This document shows, one piece after another, positions 1-8,869 of a stretch of DNA of 64,000 nt (the first letter of the stretch is position 1; every line of letters begins with the position of its first letter). The position numbers and the translations under genes were made by a program. The notes under the pieces were generated by a model. It was not told where the DNA came from, did not search any database, and saw only the letters and a list, made by a program, of their open reading frames with translations. The stretch lies in the NCBI GenBank assembly GCA_003150755.1, contig QAMT01000023.1, positions 372,001-436,000 of the forward strand, written 5' to 3'. The stretch comes from Phascolarctobacterium sp. (lineage in GTDB: Bacteria; Bacillota; Negativicutes; Acidaminococcales; Acidaminococcaceae).

Positions 1-37
1 CGTTAAAAGCAGCGCAGAATTAAGCAGCCTGCTGTAA

Positions 38-655
38 TTACACCGGCACTTCTACAAATTCCGTGCTGACTTCGTTCAGTTCAACCGTGCGGTTCAGCGT
101 TGCTGTCAGCCACGCTTCGGCTTCTGACTTTTGCTCACGCTTCATATAAAGCAGAATCTGCACGCGCTCGCCGTATTCCGCACCGCTGACGGTAAAAATA
201 TTCTGGTTGTACAGCTTGTTAATAATGCGTCCGGCTTCGCCCGGCGGAGCGCTGAGCGCAAACACTGTCATTTCCACGCGGCGCGCAAGGCCTGCCGCTT
301 CAACAGCACCGGCGACGCTGCTAGTATAAGCGCGCACCAAACCGCCCGCACCCAGCTTAATACCGCCAAAGTAGCGAGTCACCACCGCTGCCACACCGCT
401 AAGGCTTTTTTTGCGCAGCACTTCCAGCATCGGCACACCGGCAGTGCCGCTCGGCTCGCCGTCATCGCTGGACCTTTGCTGCATATCGTTTATAATATAG
501 GCAGAGCAGTTATGCGTAGCGTCCCAAAATTCCTTTTTGGTGCTTTTGATGAATTCCTGCGCTTCGGCTTCGCTGCTTACCTTTTTCAGCGTACATATAA
601 ACCGTGATTTTTCAATTACAATTTCTGTACGGCAGTCTTTTTGAATTGTTTGCAT
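38..655 (-). CDS. YigZ/IMPACT family protein
   Basis: A 205-residue protein of the YigZ/IMPACT (UPF0029) family. The N-terminal half holds the conserved stretch around residues 20-110, including the DDGEPSGTAG motif near residue 64 and YFGGIKLGAGGLVRAY near 95. The C-terminal half matches the DUF1949-like region. The length is normal for bacterial YigZ. The family is linked to translation or stress control in eukaryotes, but its bacterial role is not settled. The gene stands alone on the minus strand, with a GGAGC ribosome site before the ATG, and is divergent from the antiporter gene. Family assignment is secure; function is not. Confidence 0.9.
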   Translation of the reverse strand: MQTIQKDCRTEIVIEKSRFICTLKKVSSEAEAQEFIKSTKKEFWDATHNCSAYIINDMQQRSSDDGEPSGTAGVPMLEVLRKKSLSGVAAVVTRYFGGIKLGAGGLVRAYTSSVAGAVEAAGLARRVEMTVFALSAPPGEAGRIINKLYNQNIFTVSGAEYGERVQILLYMKREQKSEAEAWLTATLNRTVELNEVSTEFVEVPV

Positions 656-751
656 AGTTTGCTCCTTTCCTAAATAATTATATCATAACGGCAAAGCTTT
701 TATTAACAGCCTGCCGTAAATCTTCTTCCCTGCTTTACGGAGGTGAAGCAC

Positions 752-3061
752 TTGACCCATTTAGTACCGCTCATCAGCGACCTTGCCATGATTTTAACGC
801 TGGCGGGCCTGGCAACCATACTATGTAAAAAACTTAACCAGCCGCTTATCCTCGGCTATATGCTGGCCGGCTTTTTAGCCAGCCCGCACTTTACGCTGCT
901 GCCCAACGTTATCGACAGCGGCAACATAACCGTCTGGGCAGATATCGGCGTTATCTTTATTCTGTTCGACCTGGGGCTGGATTATAATTTCAATAAAATA
1001 AAAAGCACCGCCAATACAGCGATAATTGCTGCCGTAACAGAGTTTACCGGCATCGCCTGCCTGGGCTTTGCCTGCGCGCAGCTTTTGGGCTGGAGCCTTA
1101 CGGACAGCATTTTTACCGGCTGCATGCTTACAATGAGTTCTACCGCCGTCGTCAGCAAAACGCTGGGCGATATGAATCTTTTAAAAAAGCCTTTTGCTTC
1201 CATTGCCTTTGGTATTCTGGTACTGGAAGACATTTCCGGCATTATTATGATGGTTGTGCTTTCAACTTTAGCAGCGGCAGGCAGCGCTATTTCCGGCATT
1301 GCCATGCTCGAAAGCATCGGCCTTTTGGTATTTTTCCTGATAATCTGTTTTGTAATCGGCATTTACTTTTTGCCAAGCTTCTTTAAACAGGCACGCGAAT
1401 ATTTTAATGACGAAACCCTGCTCATTGTATCTTTAGGGCTGTGCCTCAGCATGGTAGTGCTGGCTTCCAAACTTGGCTTCAGTTCCGCGCTGGGCGCGTT
1501 TTTAATGGGCTGCCTGCTTTCCGGCACAATTTATACCAAACGCACCAAAGAGCTGCTTGAACCGGTCAAAAACCTGTTTTCAGGCATCTTTTTCGTATCC
1601 GTCGGCATGATGGTTGACCCTTCAGTTATCAAAAACAGCCCGCTTACAATTGTTGCGCTTGCCATAACCTTAATTGCCGGCAAATGTATTTTCACATCAC
1701 TCGGCGTCATGCTTTCCGGGCAATCGCTCAAAACTTCCATGCGCTGCGGCTTTTCGCTTACGCAGCTGGGAGAATTTGCCTTCATCGTTGCCAACATCGG
1801 CGCAGGCTACGGCCTGACGGGCAGCTTTTTGTACCCGGTATTTGTTGCGGTATCTGTCCTGACAATTTTCACAACATCTACCATGGTTAAAAGCGCCGAC
1901 AACGCATACCGGCGTTTTTTGCGGCTTCTTCCCAAACGCTTTGCCCTGCTTCTGATTGAAACTCACCGTGAAAACCAAAACATACCGCAGCACTCCGACT
2001 GGAAACTATTTTTGCAAATTTATTTTACAAGAATGGTTGTTTACTCCGTCATTCTTCTTTTTATCGACTACATTGCAATCAACAACCTGCTGCCGTACTG
2101 CCGCAGCCTTTTAAGCTGGCCTTTCGGCGGAATCGTGGCGGCGCTGGCAACGCTGCTGTTAATGTCGCCGTTTCTGGCAGCCATTATGGTCAGCCGCCTT
2201 GGCAGGCGCGACCTTGTTGCCAGCCTGTGGTTTCAGAAACGCTCCAACCGCCCGCCGATTATACTTTTAATGTTTGCCAAAGCAGCCCTCGGCATGTTCT
2301 TCATCATGAAGATTTTTACTACAATTTTAGGGCTGCACATCGGCATTGCTATTGCAGCGGCGCTGATACTTGCCAAATTTATTTATTCTTCGGATTTTCT
2401 GGTCAGCCGCTATCTGCAAATAGAATCCCACTTTTTAATTAACCTCAACGCCGAAAACCTGGCAGCGGCAGCGCAGAACCGCGCGTCGGCAAGGCACGGC
2501 ATGTGGCTGGACGAACAGCTTTATACCTGCGGCTACGAAATTGCCGAAGGCTCGCCCTGGGCCGGCTGGAGCATCCGCCGCCTGGACGTACACCGCAACT
2601 ATAAAATTTTCGTCATTGAAATCCACAACTCGCGCGGCTACCTGCCAATACCCTCTGGGCATACGGTTTTACGTGCCGGCGACAGGCTTTTGATTACCGC
2701 GCCGCTGAACATACTGAGAACTTTTGACGCCGCCATACGTAATATGAACCTGGGACTGAAAAAAGTTACCGGCACCATAACCCTGCACCAGTTTTTGCAG
2801 CAGGAAAGCACCAGCCGCAAAGAGCACGATTATCTGTTATGTTACGCTATGCCGGTAACAGCATCATCACCGCTGGCTGGCAGCACGCTGAAAAAATCAG
2901 ATACCCTTTCCAAAGGCAAATGGCTTGCCCTGGGGCTTGAGCGCGGCAACTACACCATTCTTGACCCGGACGCATCATTTGTCATCAACAACGGCGATAT
3001 CCTCTGGATTATCGGCAGCAGACAGATGTTAAGCCAGCTGTTTAAAAATGATACGTTGTAA
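752..3061 (+). CDS. CPA2-family cation:proton antiporter (KefB-like) with RCK_C domains
   Basis: An integral membrane monovalent cation:proton antiporter. The first 390 residues form about 12 hydrophobic segments of the Na_H_Exchanger fold (LNQPLILGYMLAGF near residue 30, FKxG-like SALGAFLMGCLLSG near 250). The C-terminal part carries two RCK_C/TrkA_C-like domains (about 595-670 and 690-765) but I see no Rossmann RCK_N domain, so it is unlike classic KefC. I chose the TTG at 752, because the in-frame GTG at 743 lies inside the Shine-Dalgarno GGAGGTG (739-745). Followed by an intrinsic terminator. The transported ion is unknown. Confidence 0.85.
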   Translation: MTHLVPLISDLAMILTLAGLATILCKKLNQPLILGYMLAGFLASPHFTLLPNVIDSGNITVWADIGVIFILFDLGLDYNFNKIKSTANTAIIAAVTEFTGIACLGFACAQLLGWSLTDSIFTGCMLTMSSTAVVSKTLGDMNLLKKPFASIAFGILVLEDISGIIMMVVLSTLAAAGSAISGIAMLESIGLLVFFLIICFVIGIYFLPSFFKQAREYFNDETLLIVSLGLCLSMVVLASKLGFSSALGAFLMGCLLSGTIYTKRTKELLEPVKNLFSGIFFVSVGMMVDPSVIKNSPLTIVALAITLIAGKCIFTSLGVMLSGQSLKTSMRCGFSLTQLGEFAFIVANIGAGYGLTGSFLYPVFVAVSVLTIFTTSTMVKSADNAYRRFLRLLPKRFALLLIETHRENQNIPQHSDWKLFLQIYFTRMVVYSVILLFIDYIAINNLLPYCRSLLSWPFGGIVAALATLLLMSPFLAAIMVSRLGRRDLVASLWFQKRSNRPPIILLMFAKAALGMFFIMKIFTTILGLHIGIAIAAALILAKFIYSSDFLVSRYLQIESHFLINLNAENLAAAAQNRASARHGMWLDEQLYTCGYEIAEGSPWAGWSIRRLDVHRNYKIFVIEIHNSRGYLPIPSGHTVLRAGDRLLITAPLNILRTFDAAIRNMNLGLKKVTGTITLHQFLQQESTSRKEHDYLLCYAMPVTASSPLAGSTLKKSDTLSKGKWLALGLERGNYTILDPDASFVINNGDILWIIGSRQMLSQLFKNDTL

Positions 3062-3071
3062 GCTTAAAACT

Positions 3072-3106
3072 AAAACATCGCAGGCCAAAACCTGCGATGT
3101 TTTTTC
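3072..3106. terminator. Bidirectional intrinsic terminator between antiporter and leuB
   Basis: A perfect 10-bp inverted repeat (ACATCGCAGG / CCTGCGATGT) with a 6-nt loop is followed by six T on the plus strand and a T-rich run on the minus strand. It separates the convergent antiporter and leu operon. Confidence 0.85.
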
Positions 3107-3177
3107 TTTCCCTTATTTTTATATGATTTTATCTTTATCTCTATCTGTAAGTTTCCCTTATTTTCAGGCTGCGCGTA

Positions 3178-4248
3178 TTATTTAACGGCTTCGGCAACCA
3201 GTTTGCCCATTTCTGCCGTGCTGACTTTTTTCAGGCCTTCTGCCCACAAATCCGGCGTGCGGTAACCTGCTTCCAGAACTTCATCAACGGCACGTTCAAC
3301 AGCGTCTGCTGCTGCGTCCTGATTCAGCGAATAACGCAGCATCATAGCTACGCTCAAAATTGTTGCCAGCGGGTTGGCAATGCCCTGTCCGGCAATATCC
3401 GGCGCACTGCCGTGGATAGGTTCGTACATGCCTGCGCCGTCGCCCAGGCTTGCGCTCGGCAACAAGCCGATGCTGCCAGCAATGGTGCTTGCTTCGTCGC
3501 TTAAAATATCGCCGAAAATGTTATTGGTCAAAATAACGTCAAACTGTTTCGGGTTCAGTACAAGCTGCATAGCGCAGTTATCTACATAAAAATGGTTCAG
3601 TTCGATTTCAGGATATTCGGCATCGCGCATTTCGGTTACGATTTTGCGCCACATGCGGCTGCTGCCGAGTACGTTAGCTTTATCAACGCTAGTTACTTTG
3701 CCGCGGCGTTTTTTAGCTGCCTCAAAAGCAAAGCGGGCAATGCGCTCAACCTCCGGGCGGGTATACATTTCAATGTCGCTGGCTTCTTCAACGCCGTCAG
3801 CGTTTAAATGTGCTTCGTTATGAGTACCAAAGTAAATGCCGCCGGTCAGCTCGCGTACAATTAAAAGGTCAGCGCCTTCAGCACGTTCCGTTTTAAGCGG
3901 AGAAAGATGTGCCGTATATTTAGAAACGCTCATCGGACGCAGGTTGCAGTAAAGACCCAGTCCCTTGCGGATATTAAGCAAACCTTTTTCGGGGCGGATG
4001 GACGGGGCCACATTATCCCATTTCGGTCCGCCGACAGCGCCTAAAAGCACTGCATCGGAAGCTTTGGCGGAAGCCAGAGTTTCTTCCGGCAGCGGCACGC
4101 CGCACGCATCAATAGCAGCGCCGCCAATCAGTTTTTTATCATATTCAACGCTAAAATTATATTTTGCAGCCGCAGCGTTCAGCACTTCAACAGCGGCGTC
4201 AACAATTTCCACGCCAATGCCGTCGCCCGGCAAAAGAGTAATTTTCAT
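3178..4248 (-). CDS. leuB: 3-isopropylmalate dehydrogenase
   Basis: Cytoplasmic NAD-dependent 3-isopropylmalate dehydrogenase, the third step of leucine synthesis. At 356 residues it has the usual family length. Visible landmarks are the N-terminal LLPGDGIG, the substrate-binding RPEKGLLNIRKGLGLYCNLRP near residues 86-106, the metal-site region SDEASTIAGSIGLLPSASLG, and the NAD-binding YEPIHGSAPDIAGQGIANP near residue 265. It is the last gene of leuCDB and begins one base after the leuD stop codon, so translation is probably coupled. leuA is not in this window. Confidence 0.97.
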   Translation of the reverse strand: MKITLLPGDGIGVEIVDAAVEVLNAAAAKYNFSVEYDKKLIGGAAIDACGVPLPEETLASAKASDAVLLGAVGGPKWDNVAPSIRPEKGLLNIRKGLGLYCNLRPMSVSKYTAHLSPLKTERAEGADLLIVRELTGGIYFGTHNEAHLNADGVEEASDIEMYTRPEVERIARFAFEAAKKRRGKVTSVDKANVLGSSRMWRKIVTEMRDAEYPEIELNHFYVDNCAMQLVLNPKQFDVILTNNIFGDILSDEASTIAGSIGLLPSASLGDGAGMYEPIHGSAPDIAGQGIANPLATILSVAMMLRYSLNQDAAADAVERAVDEVLEAGYRTPDLWAEGLKKVSTAEMGKLVAEAVK

Positions 4249-4249
4249 T

Positions 4250-4741
4250 TTAGTTTTCTCCTTTGATATAGTTAATCAGGCCGCCGCAGTCGGCAATTTT
4301 CTGAATGAATTCCGGCAGCGGTTTGGTTTTGATAACGATATTTTTATTAACGATTTTAATTTCGCCCTTGGCCATATCCACATCAAGCTCATCGCCTGCT
4401 TCGATTTTTTCTACATCCGGACCGATTTCCAGCACCGGCAGGCCAATATTGATGGCATTGCGGTAAAAAATACGCGCAAAACTATCGGCAATAACGCATT
4501 TAACGCCTTTAACCTTCAGCACCATCGGGGCATGTTCACGGCTGGAGCCGCAGCCGAAGTTTTTGCCGGCAACAACAATGTCGCCGGGCTTTACGTTAGC
4601 CGCAAAATTAACAACAAGGTTTTCTTTAGAGTCTTCCATTGCATGTTCGGCAAGTTCATTAAAATCAGTAATGTTCAGATATCTTGCCGGAATAATAACG
4701 TCTGTATCTACATGGTCGCCATAACGCCAAACTTTACTCAT
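4250..4741 (-). CDS. leuD: 3-isopropylmalate dehydratase small subunit
   Basis: The small subunit of isopropylmalate isomerase, 163 residues, the short LeuD form that pairs with the 420-residue archaeal-like LeuC. It shows the swivel-domain signature GKNFGCGSSREHAPM (about residues 54-68) and the YRNAINIGLP segment. Its ATG overlaps the leuC stop codon in an ATGA arrangement, which couples translation of the two subunits in a 1:1 complex. Confidence 0.96.
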   Translation of the reverse strand: MSKVWRYGDHVDTDVIIPARYLNITDFNELAEHAMEDSKENLVVNFAANVKPGDIVVAGKNFGCGSSREHAPMVLKVKGVKCVIADSFARIFYRNAINIGLPVLEIGPDVEKIEAGDELDVDMAKGEIKIVNKNIVIKTKPLPEFIQKIADCGGLINYIKGEN

Positions 4742-6000
4742 TTCATTACCTCCTCCGGACTGGTAATATAACCGGTTACCGCGCTTGCAGCAGCCGTGTA
4801 CGGGCTTGCCAGGTAAACCTCGCTGTCAACATGGCCCATACGCCCGCGGAAGTTGCGGTTCGTGGTGCTTACTGCCCTTTCGCCCGCAGCCAGAATACCC
4901 ATGTAGCCGCCAAGGCAGGGCCCGCAGGTCGGAGTAGAAACCGCTGCGCCCGCATCAATAAAAGTATCAATATAGCCAAGGCGCATAGCCTCTTTATAAA
5001 TTTCCTGCGTTGCAGGGATGATAATGCAGCGCACGGAAGGATGAACCTTGCGCCCTTTCAAAACTTCCGCTGCCTGCGCCAGGTCTTCCAGGCGGCCGTT
5101 GGTGCAGCTGCCCACAACAACCTGGTCAATTTTAATATCGCGTCCTTCTGCCGCCGGATGTGTATTTTCCGGCAGATGCGGATAAGCAACGACAGGTACT
5201 AATTTATCAAGCTCAATTTTTACAGTACGTACATAATTTGCGTCGCTGTCGGCTTCCACGCCTTCCCATTCACGGCTTACGCGGCCGTTAAGGTAAGCTT
5301 TGGTTTTTTCGTCCACAGGGAAAATGCCGTTTTTAGCGCCTGCTTCAATCGCCATATTGCAAATGGTAAAGCGGTCTGCCATCGAAAGCTCTGCCACGCC
5401 GTCGCCGCAGAACTCCAGCGACTGATAACGCGCACCGTCAACACCAATTTGTCCGATAAGTGTTAAAATAACGTCTTTGCCTTTAACAAAACGCGGCAAT
5501 TTGCCGGTAAGCTCAACTTTAATCGCCGCCGGAACTTTAAACCAGCTGGTGCCGCTGGCCATGGCGCAGCCGATATCGGTAGAACCCATGCCGGTAGAAA
5601 GCGCATTTACAGCGCCGTAAGTGCAGGTGTGCGAATCTGCGCCGATAACAATTTCGCCCGGCGCAACAAGGCCGCTGTCCGGCAGAAGGGTATGTTCAAT
5701 GCCCATGCGCCCTACTTCAAAATAATTGGTAATATCGTTTTCGCGGGCAAAATCACGCATTGTTTTGCACATGGTTGCCGCCTTGATATCCTTGCAGGGA
5801 GAAAAATGGTCAGGCACCAAAGCAATTTTGTTTTTGTCAAAGACCGGTTTGCCGATTTTTTTGAACTCGTTGATTGCCGGCGGCCCCGTAATATCGTTGG
5901 CCAGCACCAAATCAACCTGAGATACCAGAAGATCGCCTGCCGATACTTCCGGGCGCCCGGCATGCTTTGCCAGGATTTTTTCTGTCATTGTCATACCCAT
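4738..6000 (-). CDS. leuC: 3-isopropylmalate dehydratase large subunit
   Basis: The large aconitase-superfamily subunit of isopropylmalate isomerase, 420 residues, matching the shorter LeuC class. The 4Fe-4S ligands are visible as SCTNGR (near residue 297) and CGPCLGG (near 357), and the substrate region as GADSHTCTYGAVNAL near 122. It is the first gene of leuCDB, with a GGAGG ribosome site directly downstream of the T-box terminator, so read-through depends on uncharged tRNA-Leu. An in-frame ATG two codons downstream of the chosen start is a possible alternative. Confidence 0.97.
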   Translation of the reverse strand: MGMTMTEKILAKHAGRPEVSAGDLLVSQVDLVLANDITGPPAINEFKKIGKPVFDKNKIALVPDHFSPCKDIKAATMCKTMRDFARENDITNYFEVGRMGIEHTLLPDSGLVAPGEIVIGADSHTCTYGAVNALSTGMGSTDIGCAMASGTSWFKVPAAIKVELTGKLPRFVKGKDVILTLIGQIGVDGARYQSLEFCGDGVAELSMADRFTICNMAIEAGAKNGIFPVDEKTKAYLNGRVSREWEGVEADSDANYVRTVKIELDKLVPVVAYPHLPENTHPAAEGRDIKIDQVVVGSCTNGRLEDLAQAAEVLKGRKVHPSVRCIIIPATQEIYKEAMRLGYIDTFIDAGAAVSTPTCGPCLGGYMGILAAGERAVSTTNRNFRGRMGHVDSEVYLASPYTAAASAVTGYITSPEEVMK

Positions 6001-6019
6001 AATAACTGCCTCCTATATT

Positions 6020-6296
6020 TGTAAATCCATAAAGAACAAATAAAAAGCCCCCGCCTGCGTAATGCAGACAGGGGCGATTATTAACCGCGGTACCACCCTG
6101 ATTGGGTCTTCATTATGCGTAACGCTGCGTCGGCGTCGCTTCCTACTAAAGTTCAAAAGCGCGGCTCCCGGGCGAGCTTTTGCTGCTTAACCGCTGCGGC
6201 TTGCACCTTCCGCCGCTTCTCTTGGCCGGTTTTTACAGCCTGTTCCCGTTCTTTGCCTTTGTCAATAACATAATGCTTGGTTTGTTTATGTTGCCT
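6020..6296 (-). promoter_or_regulatory. T-box leader of leuCDB (Leu specifier CUC)
   Basis: On the minus strand the leader contains the canonical T-box core TGGTACCGCGG (complement of 6085-6095) just before the terminator hairpin. Upstream are the stem-I distal element GGTGCAAGCC and a specifier-loop context AAAAG-CTC-G aligned like that of glyQS leaders. The specifier triplet (6174-6176, read on the minus strand) is CUC, a leucine codon, which fits the downstream leuCDB genes. Stem boundaries were judged by eye. Confidence 0.93.
6042..6075 (-). terminator. T-box regulated terminator hairpin
   Basis: A GC-rich hairpin (arms 6047-6058 and 6064-6075, one A-C-type mismatch) is followed on the minus strand by TTTTTATTTG. 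It is the conditional terminator of the leu leader, with the T-box antiterminator sequence overlapping its 5' side. Confidence 0.85.
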
Positions 6297-6300
6297 TTAC

Positions 6301-6329
6301 ATTATCTCAATATTTTTGCCTTCTGTCAA
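6301..6329 (-). promoter_or_regulatory. leu operon promoter
   Basis: Minus-strand TTGACA (6324-6329), a 17-bp spacer and GATAAT (6301-6306) make a near-consensus sigma-A promoter placed right before the T-box leader. Confidence 0.8.
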
Positions 6330-6455
6330 GATTTTTTGTATTATTAAATTTGAATTTAACAATTTTTGTATTTTATTTAACAAAATGCTGGACTATTTCC
6401 GTAAAATAGCATATTCTATTATTTAAAAGATAAACGGAAAAGCAGGGGTGGCAGC

Positions 6456-7031
6456 ATGAAACTGTTAAAAGAAAAAATTATGAGCGAAGGAATCGTGCTG
6501 AATGATTCCATTTTAAAAGTAGACTCCTTTTTAAACCATCAGATTGACCCGGAACTGATGATGGCAGTCGGCAAAGAATTTGCAGACCGCTTTAAAAACG
6601 AAAAAATCGACAAAGTTTTCACTATCGAATCTTCCGGTATTGCCTGCGCACTGACCACGGCGCTTAATCTGCACGTGCCGGTTGTATTTGCCCGCAAACA
6701 AAAAAGCGAACTGATGAGCAGCGCAGCCTATACTACCAAGGTTTACAGCTTTACCAAAAAAGTTACCAGTGACGTAAGCGTACTTAAAAAGTTTTTACAC
6801 GAAGGCGAAAGCCTGCTGATTATTGACGACTTTCTGGCCAATGGCGAAGCAGCGCTTGGCCTTGCGGATATTGCCCACCAGGCAGGCTGCAAAGTTGCAG
6901 GCATCGGCATCGTAATCGAAAAATCCTTCCAGCCGGGACATCAGCGCATTGTTGACGCCGGTTACCATCTGGAATCGCTGGCACGCATTAAAGCCTTTAA
7001 AGACGGCAAAGTTGTTTTTGAAGAAGACTAA
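6456..7031 (+). CDS. xpt: Xanthine phosphoribosyltransferase
   Basis: A cytoplasmic purine-salvage enzyme converting xanthine and PRPP to XMP. At 191 residues it is full length for Xpt. The family N-terminus MKLLKEKI..EG, the ESSGIACA segment near residue 58 and the PRPP loop LLIIDDFLANGEAALG (about 123-138) are all present. The ATG follows GGGGTGGCAGC. Upstream I looked for a purine riboswitch, common before xpt in Firmicutes, and saw none. A terminator follows, so the gene appears monocistronic. Confidence 0.95.
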   Translation: MKLLKEKIMSEGIVLNDSILKVDSFLNHQIDPELMMAVGKEFADRFKNEKIDKVFTIESSGIACALTTALNLHVPVVFARKQKSELMSSAAYTTKVYSFTKKVTSDVSVLKKFLHEGESLLIIDDFLANGEAALGLADIAHQAGCKVAGIGIVIEKSFQPGHQRIVDAGYHLESLARIKAFKDGKVVFEED

Positions 7032-7049
7032 AATTTAATAAAAAGCTTT

Positions 7050-7085
7050 TACCGCACAGGTACAACCGTGTGCGGTATTTTTTTG
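7050..7085 (+). terminator. Intrinsic terminator of xpt
   Basis: Inverted repeat TACCGCAC / GTGCGGTA (7050-7057, 7070-7077) is followed by a seven-T run. Confidence 0.85.
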
Positions 7086-7112
7086 CCCTTATTTTAAGCT
7101 GCCAATGTGACA

Positions 7113-7139
7113 AAAGCCCCCGCATAAAGCGGAGGCCTT
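7113..7139 (-). terminator. Probable terminator of the SLH porin gene
   Basis: Minus-strand hairpin GCCTCCGC / GCGGGGGC with G-U pairing and a short TTTT tail lies about 50 bp after the porin stop codon. Confidence 0.55.
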
Positions 7140-7189
7140 TGACGGTGCTAAAATATGAAAAGAGGTAAAGCACAAATTTCTAATATCAA

Positions 7190-8416
7190 TTAGAAGGTGA
7201 ATACGAGTTCAGACCATACGGACTGTGCATCGTCGCCTTGTTCACGGCTATCAACATCAATATATTTCAGACCGAATACGATATTCTTAGCAAGAGTTAA
7301 GTTGCCGCCGAATTCCCAACCTTCATAGCCGTCAGCAGCAAGAGCTTCACTAGCGTTAGTATACGGGTAAACACCATAGCTGCCGCTGGTGAAAGAAGTA
7401 GGATCAAGATAAGTGGAAAGCGGACGATCGCTGTAAGTTGCATATAAGCCCCAGCTGCCCGGTTTGGAAGCTTTAGCGCCGCCATAGGACAGGCCTACCA
7501 GCCAGCCGCTGTCATCGCCGCCAAAGGAATCGCTGTCGCCATAGAAGTAGCTGCCTCTCAAGTTAAGGTTTTTAGCGATGTCGCCGTTTAAAGCAATTTC
7601 CCAGATTTCATTGTCGCGCCAGTTATCAGCATTATAGTAACGTACATCTGCGCCCATAGCGCCAAATTTGCTTTCAACACCAACTACATAAACACGGTCG
7701 TCATCTGCCACATTACCACCAAGACTTTCACCGGTTACCCAGCTGTCACTATTAGCTTTCATAGCCCAGCCGAAAACTTTAACCTGGTCGCCGTAACTGA
7801 GTTTGATACCGTCGCCGCGGTTATCCATTACATCTGCCTTAGTAAAGTCCTGACGGCCTGCATCAACTTTAATGCCGCCCAGACGGCCGCTTACATAAGC
7901 CCAGTTCAAGTCTACATCGTCATCATCTTTTTCAGTATTCGTATAATACTGGTTGTTTTCAAAACGTCCGGTGTAAGTCCAGTCTTCGTTAACCTGGCCG
8001 TTTACAAACAAACGGGTACGCAGACGGCCAACATTGCCGTTGTTATGTCCCTGGGTATCACGATAGGATGCACGGATCTGACCGGTGATTTTTACGTTGT
8101 CAGATTTTTTCTCGAGGTTAGCAACGCGAACACCGAGGCTGTCAAGTTCATCAGCAAATTCAGCAGCTAATTTATCAACATTAGCGCCTTTTGCCATTGC
8201 TTTAGCAACAATCTGAGCCATTTCATAACGGGTCATCAGTTTGTCTCCGCCGTAAGTGCCGTCGGGATAACCATCAACAACACCTTCTGCTGCTAATTTA
8301 TTAACAGCATCATAAGCCCAGTGACCAGCAGGTACGTCACTGAACGGATTTGCGGCATAAGCGCTGGCGGTAACGCCAAGTGCCATAGCCATTGCGAGAA
8401 CTAACGATTTCTTCAT
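7190..8416 (-). CDS. SLH-domain outer-membrane porin
   Basis: A 408-residue outer-membrane protein typical of Negativicutes. It has a signal peptide (residues 1-22, ending ASAYAA) and one S-layer homology domain (about 24-80, FSDVPAGHWAYDAV..GYPDGTYGG..TRYEMA). A short coiled coil follows (85-105). The rest is a beta-barrel (about 108-408) with alternating aromatic strands, ending VFTF. In this group the SLH domain anchors the outer membrane to polyamine-modified peptidoglycan. It sits alone behind a long leader (8417-8745), with a LysR gene upstream that may control it. It is probably abundant, judging from the SD AGGAGG. Substrate specificity is unknown. Confidence 0.9.
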   Translation of the reverse strand: MKKSLVLAMAMALGVTASAYAANPFSDVPAGHWAYDAVNKLAAEGVVDGYPDGTYGGDKLMTRYEMAQIVAKAMAKGANVDKLAAEFADELDSLGVRVANLEKKSDNVKITGQIRASYRDTQGHNNGNVGRLRTRLFVNGQVNEDWTYTGRFENNQYYTNTEKDDDDVDLNWAYVSGRLGGIKVDAGRQDFTKADVMDNRGDGIKLSYGDQVKVFGWAMKANSDSWVTGESLGGNVADDDRVYVVGVESKFGAMGADVRYYNADNWRDNEIWEIALNGDIAKNLNLRGSYFYGDSDSFGGDDSGWLVGLSYGGAKASKPGSWGLYATYSDRPLSTYLDPTSFTSGSYGVYPYTNASEALAADGYEGWEFGGNLTLAKNIVFGLKYIDVDSREQGDDAQSVWSELVFTF

Positions 8417-8439
8417 GATTTGTTTCCTCCTGAAACATT

Positions 8440-8745
8440 TATATATTTTATATCGCTTCCAGAGAAAACCCCTGCTTTGGCAAATCCTGTAAGAGTGGCC
8501 GTGTTTCCTCTACTATTTGCTTCAAGCTTCAGCTTTTTCTTTGGCGGTATAAGCTAACCGCATGACCCCGCCCCGCATGGCAGGGCCATTGTTATTAGTG
8601 GGAAGGTATGCACCCAGGCTCTAAAAACCCTCTGCAAAACAGAGTGAAAAAATCCTTAGCAAAATCGTGGCCTGTCAGCATATTCCAGCCGTTGTCCTGA
8701 GGAGAGGATACTTGCAATGGCGGCTCTTTTAACCCACACTTGAAT
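8440..8745 (-). other. Unassigned structured leader or small RNA before the porin
   Basis: This is the bulk of a 477-bp non-coding gap. It contains several hairpins: GCGGT/ACCGC (8544-8561), GCCCTGC/GCGGGGC, with a U-G pair only when read on the minus strand (8569-8590), TGGG/CCCA, CTCTG/CAGAG (8643-8658), and an AGCCG/CGGCT stem (about 8692-8734). A near-consensus promoter (8744-8772) fires into it on the minus strand, so it is either a roughly 300-nt 5' UTR or a separate RNA. I could not match it to 6S, RNase P, tmRNA, SRP, or cobalamin, SAM, TPP, FMN or c-di-GMP riboswitch signatures. Confidence 0.45.
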
Positions 8746-8772
8746 TTTAGCATATAATTTATTAACTAACAA
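8744..8772 (-). promoter_or_regulatory. Promoter of the porin leader
   Basis: Minus-strand TTGTTA (8767-8772), a 17-bp spacer and TAAAAT (8744-8749). Transcription starts near 8737, giving a leader of more than 300 nt before the porin ATG. Confidence 0.65.
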
Positions 8773-8790
8773 TTTCAATTCAAGATACTA

Positions 8791-8809
8791 TTATAAGTAA
8801 AAATTATAA
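8791..8809. promoter_or_regulatory. Candidate LysR-type site (copy 1)
   Basis: TTATAAGTAAAAATTATAA, an interrupted dyad placed about 20 bp upstream of the porin -35. That is the usual activator position for LysR proteins. A 17/19 identical copy lies at 9892-9910, on the other side of the lysR gene. Confidence 0.45.
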
Positions 8810-8829
8810 TATTACTTGTATTAAATAAT

Positions 8830-8869
8830 AAAAAATACCCCGCAAAGCCCAGGAGGTAACTTTACGGAG
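8830..8869 (-). terminator. Terminator of lysR (8894-9802)
   Basis: Minus-strand hairpin CTCCGTAAAG / CTTTGCGGGG, pairing 10 bp with G-U pairs, is followed by TATTTTTTA. Confidence 0.75.

Noticed and set aside
743..752. GTG at 743 as start of the antiporter
   Set aside because: It lies within the Shine-Dalgarno GGAGGTG; the TTG at 752 has proper spacing and matches the family N-terminus.
6330..6455. Purine riboswitch before xpt
   Set aside because: The conserved junction sequences and the two loop motifs are missing; only AT-rich DNA is seen.
8440..8745. 6S RNA, RNase P RNA, cobalamin or c-di-GMP riboswitch before the porin
   Set aside because: Fragments such as GGGAAGG or GAGGAAAC look suggestive, but the conserved cores (CCAGGAGACCTGCC, GAGGAAAGTCC, a long 6S rod with central bubble) are absent.
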